NCBI GenBank assembly: GCA_025331445.1
Contig: JAIWNE010000087.1
Location: forward strand, 1 to 64,000
Reading direction: 5' to 3'
Length of the DNA stretch: 64,000 nt
Origin: Blakeslea trispora
Taxonomy: Eukaryota; Mucoromycota; Mucoromycetes; Mucorales; Choanephoraceae
Part shown: one piece after another, positions 24,617 to 33,966 of the stretch
How the letters are laid out: each line of letters starts with the position of its first letter
Numbering within the stretch: position 1 is the stretch's first letter
Notes under the pieces: model-generated
Database searches by the model: none
Told to the model about the DNA's origin: nothing
The model's input: only the letters and a program-made list of their open reading frames with translations
Program-made: the position numbers and the translations under genes

Positions 24617-26907
24617 TTGTTGTTGCTGTTGTTGTTGTTGCTGCTGTTGCTGTTGTTGCAGGTGCTCCAACTTGTATGACTGTTGTTGCTGTTGTTGCTG
24701 CTGCAAATGCTGCTGTGGATGATGATGTTGTTGATGCTGTTGATGATGCTGTTGATGATGTGGATGCTCTAACGGATGTGCAGGTGTATGTTGCTGCGAA
24801 GTTTGGTTATTCTGAGACGAAAGTAAGACATGTGAATTCAGGAAATCAAACAAGTCTGTGCTGTGTTCATTCGTAGCTGTTGCAGAGGTAGCAAGTGTCA
24901 TTTGAGATGAATGAGCAAGTTGCTGGTCCGAATAGATAGACTGTAAGGATGGTGTAGATGATACTTGATTCATAGAAATAGGCAAACTCACTGTCTGCTG
25001 TTGTTGTAGAGGTGTAAGAGTGTCTTGATGATGAGGTGAATGTAATGCAGAATGAGTATGATAGAAGTGATTGAATGGTTCTGTAGACTCCAACATGTCC
25101 GACTCCTTCTTTTCGTCCTCCTCTTCCTGGTTTTCTTCTAATAGTTCATTGGGTATCTCTTGCTCTTCGATAGGTGATGAAGGTGTAGCAGGTGTAGATG
25201 CTACAGGACTGGATACGCCTGAATCCGTTTCTAAAGGCTGCGATAGATCCACCGTCATCTTGCGCTTGGTTCTGACAGGCACATCACTTTCGGATGCATT
25301 GTCCGTGTCTCCACCTGCACGTGCCCGCTTACGAGCAGCTGCTTGTTGTTGCATCTTGCTACTCTTATGATCATCCGTGATCATAATAGGTGGTGAACGT
25401 CCAACACCAACGACTTGACCTAAAGAATCTCTCATGGTGAATACAATTCTATTTTTGCTTGTTAGTTTACTTTCTCTCTAAATATTTCATCTTACTTTAC
25501 CTGAACCCTCTTTTCTCACTGTGGTGTCGGCAATAACAGGTAACACGTGTCGGCAAGGTAGCTTCTCCTTTATTGAATTCTACATATTCGTTGCAATTGA
25601 ACAATAAGATGCGTTTTCTTTCTTCTGCCATGACGCTTTCGTTACTGAGATCAGGTAGCTCATTGGCGAACAAAGCAGCCAACTTGGCAGCCCCTCCTTC
25701 TTTATTGGCAGCTCGCACCATCTTATTATCTCTCTTTCGCTTCAATCTCTTACGCTATAAAACCAATTAGGAAACCAGATGCATAGTTTCGTATTTTCTT
25801 TTACTTTACCTCTCGGTGAACACAACTTGGACACATAATAATTTCTCGATCAGGTTGTCCATCACAAACAACAGCTGCTTCTAATGTCAATATCTTTGTA
25901 TCCACTATACTCGTCTTGTCTTCGGGACTGATTTTTTGATTTCTCTTTTTCAACTTGTCCTTGGCTACCAGATACTCGGGCAATTTTAAATGGGACCATT
26001 GTGTGGCCAATTCGCCTTTTGTATCTGCCAGTTGCAAACATATCTTGATCTGTGTCTCTACTCGAGACTTGGCACCCGTATGAGGCAGGCCCAATACACG
26101 CACATGCCAAGGACTATTGCTATCATTTATCCTATAATATAATCAGTGGACTTGTCTAGCTTTTATAAATCATGCTTGTACTATACATGGGTGAAGACAT
26201 GGTATAGTTCGTCTCGGCATCATCCTCTATCTCACCTGGGCCCAATAAGCTTTGACTAGAAAAAAAACAGAGCAAGATGAGTGTATATAATCAAAGATTT
26301 TTTGACAATATCTTACCCAGGCAACGATGTTTGGGCCAAAAAGTCTTCGAAATTTGAAAAGTTTCTAGCCAAGATAGGAATAGCATGTAACAAAGGATTG
26401 GTGATGGCCTATTTGCAACTTGTTATCAATAACATGTATTAGCTTTCATTTAGTAAACTGCTTACCTGAAGCAATGAAGAGTGACCATTTTCTTTAGCTT
26501 TTTGTTTGCCTTTCTTTGCAGGTGTAGAAGGTTTAGCAAACTCTACTACTTCGATTGTCTCTCTTTTCTCTGCAATATCGTCTTGATGAAGCAAAAGTTG
26601 AGAAGGGTCTAAGCCTGTGTTTTAGAAAAAAGAGTGATTAAAGAAGAGACTAGCCACTAGGGGAATGGATGGACTTACTTTGACTGCCATTGTAATTGTT
26701 GCTAGTGCTGCCACCAATGTTTTGATGATTGAGCTGATTGAAAGATGACGACTGACGACGATTGTAATCTGTTACTTGGCTTAGAAAGAGATCCATGCTT
26801 GGATCGCTTTGAAGTCCAAAGGTTTCATGCTGTGGTTGTGGCTGTGGTTGTGGTTGTGGTTGCCTGTCAGACTTGTGCTGTTCATGTGTTTCCAGTGGAG
26901 GAGACAT
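23258..26907 (-). CDS. Mga2/Spt23-like transcription factor (IPT + ankyrin repeats)
   Basis: Predicted 1101-aa protein. Minus-strand exons 26679-26907, 26466-26614, 26317-26408, 26187-26255, 25810-26131, 25501-25754, 23258-25448, all in phase. The N-terminal conserved block reads WHVRVLGLPHTGAKSRVETQ, RILLFNCNEYVEF and RVTCYCRHHSEKRGFR, the hallmark of Mga2/Spt23, which control fatty-acid desaturase (OLE1) in yeast. A nuclear-signal-like basic patch follows, a run of 44 uninterrupted glutamines (about residues 636-679, CAA/CAG mix), an IPT/TIG domain at about 764-841 (IPNEGPVYGGAEVTVLGSNF) and ankyrin repeats at about 951-1021. Yeast Mga2 and Spt23 end in a transmembrane anchor; this protein stops about 80 residues after the ankyrins and has no hydrophobic segment there. 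Confidence 0.92.
24527..24658 (-). repeat. Polyglutamine-coding CAA/CAG tract
   Basis: A 132-bp imperfect trinucleotide repeat in the Mga2-like gene encodes 44 consecutive Gln, and further Gln/His-rich repeats follow up to about 24790. Codons alternate irregularly between CAA and CAG, which usually stabilises length. In the other frames it produces spurious Leu or Val runs. Confidence 0.9.
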
Positions 26908-27597
26908 GGATGTGGTTTGTGTTTATAGGCTTGCTCTGTTATCTCGGTTTTCTTTTTGAGTGTGTATACAGTTTGCAGTGTCGTTTTATTATTTATCTCT
27001 AAGCAACATATAAATGTTGTTTCTATACTGTTTTTTAATTGAAAATCAACAATGGAAACCCAGAGAAACAATTTGAAACAAATGTCTTTTTTTTTCTCTC
27101 TCTCCTTCTGGCTTTAAACTTCGGATTTCCTTGTTAATGGACAAGCTTGTAAAGAACAAAGATTGCCTTTGCTTATCATAGAAAACATACATAGCTAAGT
27201 TACTTTAGTTCAGGAAACTGATTTTTCCTCTTATCTGCTTAAATTCTCATCACACAAACCAAACAATTCCTTTTTTTTTTTAATATGACCATAAGCTTAA
27301 TTACCTGCATAATTGTAGTTTAAGCTTCTATTGTCGCGCACTGACAACTTAGTTAAAGACGAAGCAAAAAAAAAAAAAAACTCAGCAGATGTTTGTTGAT
27401 TGTTGAGGGTGATACAAGAGCACAGACATTAATATAGTTGAATACAATTAACTCTTTTTAAAAGGAGGTTAATCACCTCAGTGCTCTACTTTCCAAAAGC
27501 TGAAGGCCTATATAGACTAATGAATCTCAATAACTAACAAGCAACTTCACAAGACATATCAATGTTTATTTTGGTCATGTATAAACCATCTGATAAT
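26908..27597. other. Intergenic between Mga2-like and FAD oxidoreductase genes
   Basis: About 690 bp holding the minus-strand promoter of the Mga2-like gene (left) and the 3' flank of the oxidoreductase gene (right). It is AT-rich with T/C tracts near 27090-27110 and an A14 run at 27367-27381. No other feature is recognised. Confidence 0.4.
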
Positions 27598-28753
27598 TTA
27601 AGGTGCAAAGTGCTGCATTACTTTGCTATCTAAACAAGAGACTTGACCATCTAATAACCATTCCGATACAATCTTTCCGGTGATAGGTGCATTCAGGATT
27701 CCCCAACAAGAGTGTCCAGTGGCCAAAAACACATCAGGGTATTTACGATGGGGCCCAATCAATGGCATACCGGTCGATTCTGACATGGGCAAATAACAAG
27801 CCTGCTGCTTAACAACGTCAACACCAGCCAGATGAGGAGAGACGATTTCGGCTTGACGAACAAGACGTGCAAATGCTTTTTCATCAAGAAGAATATCAGC
27901 AGCAGACTTGGGTAAAGGTTCATCATCAGGAGCACCACACAAATACACAGTACCATCCTAACATAATTGTTATTTCTTCTAGTTGAACGCCATTTCGCTC
28001 TTTACTTACAGGACGAGGATAGACTTCAGGTTCTGATGTTTTGCCTTGATCTAGAATAGCTGTGAAAATAGCATCATTGGCAATAGGGGCATCCGGCTTA
28101 AGAATGATGGAGTGTACACGAGATCCATGGACAGGAATATCTAGATTAGACTGCCCACTCCATGGACCCATGGCAATGACAACTTTATCAGCCGAGACAG
28201 TGCTGTCATCATCCAGGACGACACATGGTTTGCCCTCCTTTGTTGAGACTTCTTTCACGCCGGTGCCTGTCTTCACCTGAACCCGGCCTGTCTCGATGGC
28301 TGCCTTCAGCACTTGGTTTGTAAACAGATAAGGCGTCACTTGTGCCGTCGTTTCCGGAGTGCCCATCCTCTCAAACGATCTTACATGGCTCTGGTGAATC
28401 CAATGAATCTCAGGGGGTGTATTCTTCTTTTTTTTCTTACCACCTTGATCGCCAAGTGTTGGGTCAAACACAATGGAATACGTGTTCATAGCACGGTATC
28501 CGTAGGTCTCGGCTCCATTCAGTTCTTCAGCCAATGCTTTATGAAGCTGAAACGAAGCACGCGATAATTCCTTCATGCCTGGTTGAGAGTCACTCCAATC
28601 CAATGCCAAGAATCCGCCTGATTTACCACTAGCACCACACGCAATATCCGTTTTCTCAATCAAGGTCACTTTAGCGTTATCATGCTTGGATAAGAAATAA
28701 GCGGAACACGCACCAATGACACCGCCACCAACAATAACAATATGTTTACTCAT
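27598..28753 (-). CDS. FAD-dependent oxidoreductase of the DAO family (Tda3-like)
   Basis: Predicted 367-aa flavoprotein; exons 28010-28753 and 27598-27957 join in phase (intron GTAAGT..TTAG). The N-terminus has the dinucleotide-binding loop IVIVGGGVIGACSAYFLS followed by an acidic residue (LIEK), then GASGKSGGFLALDW, the DAO/glycine-oxidase class II signature. The C-terminal block STGMPLIGPHRKYPDVFLATGHSCWGI is the second FAD-contacting motif (GxGH/W-G type). It resembles fungal Tda3/FAD-dependent oxidoreductases rather than a true D-amino-acid oxidase; the substrate is not predictable. An odd KKKKK insert (QGGKKKKKNTP, about residue 105) could be a retained sequence or a surface loop. There is no peroxisomal SKL tail (ends HFAP). 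Confidence 0.88.
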
Positions 28754-29495
28754 ATAGTTTGATACGTGAGAAAAGAAACAAACATTTCAACTATCGTCAT
28801 GCATGGCTATATTTTCAGCGGAGTTGCATAAACCCTAAAAGCGTATATGCCAAAATGGTCATTATTAAATCATCTACTGCTGTAACATTTCTGTTCTAAT
28901 TCAGATCTTTCGAGACTAATCAGATTATTTGCCTTGGATTATTAATGGAGGAAATGGAGCATTGAGATCGTTGTCTAATACATCGAGCTGAAAGAGGGGA
29001 AAGGATAAACAGATTAACTCATACATATCATTGTTGTCGTTATGATGCGAGTTATTGACATGGTTCACCCAAAGTCGAAATGTGGAAACAACACTTTGCT
29101 AGATGCAAGCATTTGTTTCGTATGATTAAGAGAACGCAGTCAGAACAGCGTACCACAAACCCAATTGTATGCTCATGCAATGACTCCAGTCTGTTTTGAT
29201 TTCTTTTGCTCATTTTCAACAAGCAGTTTATTTGTTTTTCCTTTTGTCAGTCTCTTCAGAAGATAATAACGTATATTCTTTTTGGTATTTGCTTTTCTTG
29301 TTTTTGCCTTGTGCAATCATAGACTATCAGCTCGTCCAAAAGCAAGCATTCCATTCTACTAAAAGAAAAAAATCCTCTAGCAAGATTCAATCAAGCCGAC
29401 TCGCAGGAGTTTTTTTCTTTTGTAGAAAGTATAAACTTTATTAAAGAGAGTCATTATACATCACCAAACCCATTTCCTTTTTTAGTAATTTCCAT
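28754..29495. other. Intergenic between FAD oxidoreductase and solo LTR
   Basis: About 740 bp. A telobox-like AAACCCTAA lies at about 28829-28838, roughly 80 bp upstream of the oxidoreductase start codon, and could be a regulatory site. A plus-strand frame near 29196-29444 has no family signature and is not called. Confidence 0.4.
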
Positions 29496-29499
29496 ATCA

Positions 29500-30069
29500 T
29501 GTAAGATTTGAGGGGATTGATTTGTTTTAATTTCAGTAAGAGTAATGTAGATTATTATTACAGCACACTCGTATCAAATAATTCTCGTAAGACTTATAAA
29601 GAGTGACAATTCACGTAGTTTTAGTGAAGAGGCCAGTAAGGACTCAAGGACTTCGTAATAGACTGTTAAAACTTTATAGATTTGGTCTAACTGTCTGAGT
29701 GAAGTAACTTATTTACGATCTGGCGCGGTAAAGTTACAAGAGACAGAAGAAATTGTTATCACTTAAGAACTTGAGGGTTCAAAGATAATCAAGATGTTTT
29801 TAGACGTTTTATTTAGAGGGTCACTCGACTTCAGTTAACGAATATAATTTATATTTCGAAGAGTCGAACAAATAGATACTTAGTTAAAATAACTTCAAGG
29901 AATCGATCAGATAGGTAGAGTTATTAAAGGTATCTCTTTTGATAGTGAAAATAAGGTTTCTAGACAACTTCGGGCAGACAGTTGTTTGGAGAAAGGTCAA
30001 TTTTTAAAATCAAAGGGTAAGATAAAGTTATAAATTTTATATTTTTCGTGGTCACGCTGGGGCGTTACA
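29500..30069. mobile_element. Probable solo LTR of a retrotransposon
   Basis: A 570-bp non-coding stretch begins TGTAAG and ends CGTTACA, giving the TG...CA ends and a 5-bp terminal inversion (TGTAA/TTACA) typical of Ty3- or Ty1-type LTRs. It is flanked by a 4-bp direct repeat ATCA (29496-29499 and 30070-30073), as expected for a target-site duplication. No internal gag-pol sequence or second LTR lies in the window, so it would be a solo LTR. The call rests on the ends and the duplication only, not on homology. Confidence 0.5.
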
Positions 30070-30421
30070 ATCACCACGCCAACGTCCATTTTAAGCATTT
30101 CAGAAAAAAATCACAGCTCATCACCAATTTCAGATCTTATTTTCCTTCCCACAAAGGTGGGCCCAACTAGATATTAGTTGACTACTAATTCAATTATGTG
30201 TATGTTTTCAAAAGCAATAAAAAGTCTAAAAGTAAATCCAGGCAATCCCTAACAAATATTTGAGCATTTCAAGACATTTGGTAGTAGTTTAATGGTGCTT
30301 GGTAGGTCAAAACCAATGATGATGGTAATTTGGATTTTGGAAGGAAAATTAAAATTTTATCTTATTTTTTGTAAACCCACTGTACTAGGAACATAAATCA
30401 AAGAACAAGATTCTAATTTTT
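30070..30421. other. Gap between solo LTR and mariner relic
   Basis: About 350 bp, AT-rich, presumably the left non-coding flank of the Tc1/mariner relic. I looked for a terminal inverted repeat matching 31250-31450 and found none that was convincing. Confidence 0.35.
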
Positions 30422-31248
30422 AAGGGATTTAATTGATGGAGAAGAAGAAGGAAACATCTTAACTTTGGAGCAGCTACGATTAAAACTCATGACAAAGTTT
30501 CCTGAAGAATTTCCTAAAGATAAATCCATCAGCATAACCGCCTTGCACAAGCACATTGATAGCCACCTCATGTTAACATTGAAAAGAAGCTCACCCTTGG
30601 AGATAACCCAAACTACAGAGCAGCTAAAAGCCAGCAGAAGACAGTATGCCGAGGACCTGTCAATTAAAGGCATTAGTGATGCTGCTAATTGTGTTTTTGT
30701 TGACAAACGTTTCTTTAATGCTTGCATGGTTCCAGGTCAAGCTCGATCAAAAAGAGGAAAGAAAGCTCACGTGGTAACCAAAGTGAAAAGAAGCAAGAAC
30801 ATCTCAATCGTTGTTGCCATGAGGTTCACAGAGTGAAGTCACTTCAGTATATGATGATCAATGGGCCCACCAATCGATTCATTCTTGCTGAATTCATGAA
30901 GCAGTTGATTGAGTGACTTGGCAAAGAGTATCAGCAGCCCATGTTTATCATCATGGACAATGCTAGATTTCATCATAGCCAAGAAGTTCAGGAGATTATT
31001 AGCCGCTCAAAACACACATGTCATTTTCTTCTCCCTACTCTCCCATGTTTAATCCAATCGAGTCATGCTTTGCTAAACTCAAGAACTTCGTAAGAAGATC
31101 CCCAAGAGAGGAGAAGGAGATGATGAACAAGGTCATCGAGCAAGCAGAAAGAAGCGTCCGGCCCGAAGATTGTGAAGGGTGGACAAAGCACTGCATTGAA
31201 AATCTAAACAGATGTATTAGAGGAGAAGATGTTACTTTTGATAATTAA
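30422..31248 (+). pseudogene. Tc1/mariner-type transposase relic
   Basis: Remains of a DDE transposase. The catalytic blocks are recognisable: CVFVDKRFFN with a following ARSKRGKKA (first Asp block), FIIMDNARFHHS (second Asp block) and SPYSPMFNPIESCFAKLKNF (third, acidic Glu block). An N-terminal helix-turn-helix-like segment precedes them. The reading frame is broken by a shift near 30815-30830, a TGA at 30914-30916 and another shift near 31015-31030, so no full protein is possible. It ends with a stop at 31248. The three catalytic residues are still present, which suggests moderate age. Confidence 0.8.
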
Positions 31249-31591
31249 TAAAGTTTTGTATTCTTTGTGAAATTCATGTTATTTTTCTCTAGTGGTAGTT
31301 TATTCCTGTATAAAAATACAGAATTGAAGCCCCATAATCTCTCTGCAAACTGGAAGCCCTATCTGTAAACAACACTGGGCAAAAAGAGTATTTAATATTT
31401 AATTTTCAATCTCGTTGTGCTTTTTTACACTCCAAAGCATGAGTCGGTTTTTTTCTCATATACCTCATCAAATTTCAACAGGATTCATCTTTTCGTCCTC
31501 TACTTAGATTCTATCCTATTCGAATTTCTATGGTCTGTACGACTTTGTCTTTTCTTTTTCCTTTTGTGTCTTTTTTTCTAGCTAACTAACC
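31249..31591. other. Gap left of the palindrome
   Basis: About 340 bp between the mariner relic and the first degenerate subterminal repeat unit. It is pyrimidine-rich on the plus strand (31470-31580), with no recognised coding signal. It may belong to the left end of the element that supplied the palindrome arm. Confidence 0.3.
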
Positions 31592-31900
31592 AAGTCTGCC
31601 ATATAAGACTACCATAGTTAATCTTCGAACAACCAAGTCATTATTCGAATCACCCTTCTTTACTTTTAAATAAGTCTGCTTTTTAAGACTATCATCGTTC
31701 TTCGAATAAACAAGTTCTCCAGAACTAATATATTCTTTCTTACAGCCTACAAGATAAACAAGTCTGGTCTTAGGCTACCATAGTTATTTATCGCATTCGT
31801 ATTTACATAGCCAAGTATTTTACTGATTAAACATATCCAGGTATCCTATAAAGCTAAACAAGTCTTGCAATTAAACCATCTTATTGTTCTACTTGTCAAG
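31592..31900 (+). repeat. Degenerate subterminal tandem repeats (left)
   Basis: Three clearly related units begin with AAGTCTG at about 31593, 31672 and 31760, spaced roughly 80-90 bp, each followed by AAGACTAYCATMGTT (the third as AGGCTACCATAGTT) and, in the first two, TTCGAAYAA. A weaker fourth copy is near 31861. Units two to four recur inverted in the right arm; the first does not. Such subterminal repeats are typical transposase-binding regions, but no function is shown. Confidence 0.6.
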
Positions 31901-33933
31901 CTTTTAAGTCGCAACTCATAACTAATAGCCCTAACATATCATAAGATAACCAAGAACGTCTTAGGATACTTTGTTTCTTCTTTGTGCCTTACATTCGCTT
32001 TATCTAAAAAGCACTTTGTACGAATCTTCAATCTTCTTCAAACCTGTGCTACTACTTTACAAAACGAGCAATCATACACTCAACCTGCTGAAAATTCCGA
32101 CGTTTTGATGAGTCTTAGCTATGTACCTCTTTGTTCTCCACATCTGCTGTCTCAAATAAAAACATCACTCGTAAATTGATTTCGAAAAGATTTTTTTACA
32201 GATGAATAAAGTACTCAAGTTGAGCACAAGAGAAAGAAAAAACAGCAAATGCTTTTATTAGTCCAGCTTTCTTTTTTTTTTGATGGCTTCTGGGGAAAGG
32301 ACATCGAACAGTGTCGACAATGACAGGGAGAGAGAATGGAGCACCAGAAACTTGTCAGCTGTATTGTCCTTTTCAAAGCAGAAGGTCTTGTACACATGCA
32401 CAAACTTCATCAAGTTGTTCATGTCATTCAATGACATGTCTATGTCCTTCAAATCAGTTGGGATGCGGAAGTCACAGAAGTGTGTGAGTGTGCACACATT
32501 GTTGCATGCAAGCTTCATTAGGTATGCCTTTGCATTGCCGCCCCAGATCTGAAAACAAACAATGTTTTTGGCATTGGTCTTGAGAAGCATTTCTTTTCCA
32601 TACAAAGCAAGCTTGTACAAATCAAAATTCAACAGGTGCTTGTCATGTATGTTTGAGGGCTTGACCTCACCGTATGCATTAGTAAAGGCATATTCTCCAT
32701 CTTCATATACCAAGCACTTGATATCTGGGCGACACTTTTCTTCTACTTCTTCTAACTCATCAACAACACGATCGGACTGATGGGGGTCGTTGTTCTTCTC
32801 TTGAAGAAGTCGGCCAACAAAAGGTTGTACAAAGGATGCACACAGATCCAACTCACTAGACTTTTTCTTTTGAGGCTTCACTACCTCAGGGGCAACATGC
32901 ATTAAAGCATCAAGTATCTTCTTTTGAGGCCCGTCTTCTTTCTTCTTCATCATTATTACTTCTTCTTGGAATTCTTCTCTGTAGTCATAGCCATTGTTTA
33001 ACAGCTTTTGAGCTGCAGCAGAATATTCAGCATACAACTGCAGTGGAAAGAGAGGCAAGTGGTCAAGAAGCTCCTGACTGCAAGAGTCAACAAGTGCAGA
33101 GTACTCGATTGTATTAAAACAGCTATTGAGCAAAGGGTGCTTGATATCTTTGCTTAAAACCAGAACCCCAGAAAGCGACAACAACACAGCGAGATCATCC
33201 TTCAAGAGCAAGGTACCCTTGAATCTTCTAGCCAACTTGAGTGATTCATCTTGGAATTGCTTGAAATCGGGCAGGATGTCTTTGCTGTCTACAAGCCATT
33301 GATCAGAAGATCGATATGTATCAGTTGTAAAGTCATCAATCTTTATATAGTCAAAGTCTCGCTTGAGACCAGAGAAGGTGGTGGAGGCATCATTTTCAGT
33401 TTTAGACTGAGTGTCTTCTGTTTCCTTGCTTTTTTTGATCTTGATCAGATCGATTATAGCTTTCCACTCTTCAGCATCGGTTTCTAAGTAGCTTTCATCT
33501 TCATACATATCAGGTTTGTGTTGCTTCAAAGCAGAAATCATGGCTTCTTGCCACACGTGTCTTAATTTTTTGTAATTTGTTGTGAAGGAGACAGCAGCAA
33601 TACGTTCTTTTTCGCTTTTCAAGAAGTCAGAGAGCGTTGGATTTTCATTGGATTGGACGTATTTTGAAGCAAGAGAGAGAGGTGAATTGTCCATTCTGAG
33701 ATACTGTTTTTACTAAAGAACAAGTGAAAAAGCGAAGAGAGTATCTATCTATCTATCTGTCTATCTATCTATTATATTGAAAAGTTAACGGCGACGTATG
33801 ACTTTCTTTTGTTTTATTCTATTAAACAATAAAATCCTAATATAGAGATGTATTCAAAAAGTTTCACCCTGAAATTTATCTGTGATTGACAACCATTCTG
33901 CAGGAAATAGACTTGAATGAATCAGGATCTCAT
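31665..33933. repeat. Palindrome, left arm
   Basis: Left 2,269-bp arm, the reverse complement of 33967-36235. It contains, from outside in: subterminal repeats, about 350 bp of non-coding DNA, the minus-strand 478-aa gene, a (TATC)n microsatellite at about 33742-33776 and the 5' flank near the centre. Confidence 0.9.
32258..33694 (-). CDS. PD-(D/E)XK-like protein of unknown function, left copy
   Basis: Intact intronless 478-aa protein, identical to the copy at 34206-35642. The C-terminal half reads like the PD-(D/E)XK nuclease fold: P323-D324, then 18 residues on E343-V-K345 (YGEVKPS), followed by a Leu-rich helix LYKLALYGKEMLL and a hydrophobic strand NIVCFQIWGGNAKAYLM. This P-D...E-x-K spacing is what restriction-endonuclease-like proteins show, but the assignment is by pattern, not by a search. 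The N-terminal half is helical and acidic. The tail EAIKKKRKLD looks like a nuclear localisation signal. Similar RPD...GEVKP proteins are, from memory, common orphan families in Mucorales. No introns and no linked recombinase gene. Confidence 0.8.
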   Translation of the reverse strand: MDNSPLSLASKYVQSNENPTLSDFLKSEKERIAAVSFTTNYKKLRHVWQEAMISALKQHKPDMYEDESYLETDAEEWKAIIDLIKIKKSKETEDTQSKTENDASTTFSGLKRDFDYIKIDDFTTDTYRSSDQWLVDSKDILPDFKQFQDESLKLARRFKGTLLLKDDLAVLLSLSGVLVLSKDIKHPLLNSCFNTIEYSALVDSCSQELLDHLPLFPLQLYAEYSAAAQKLLNNGYDYREEFQEEVIMMKKKEDGPQKKILDALMHVAPEVVKPQKKKSSELDLCASFVQPFVGRLLQEKNNDPHQSDRVVDELEEVEEKCRPDIKCLVYEDGEYAFTNAYGEVKPSNIHDKHLLNFDLYKLALYGKEMLLKTNAKNIVCFQIWGGNAKAYLMKLACNNVCTLTHFCDFRIPTDLKDIDMSLNDMNNLMKFVHVYKTFCFEKDNTADKFLVLHSLSLSLSTLFDVLSPEAIKKKRKLD

Positions 33934-33966
33934 AGTATGCTTGGGAAGAAAAAGAGCTTTTTAATG
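33934..33966. other. Palindrome spacer (33 bp)
   Basis: The only unpaired segment at the centre of the inverted repeat. It is AT-rich and does not resemble a known library adapter sequence. The two genes start 240 bp to either side, so this is also the centre of a perfectly symmetrical divergent promoter region. Confidence 0.85.

Noticed and set aside
24467..24679. Plus-strand poly-Leu frame
   Set aside because: Antisense shadow of the poly-Gln tract in the Mga2-like gene.
30070..31450. Terminal inverted repeats of the mariner relic
   Set aside because: Candidate matches such as TGTAAAC near 30370 and 31361 are too short and wrongly placed.
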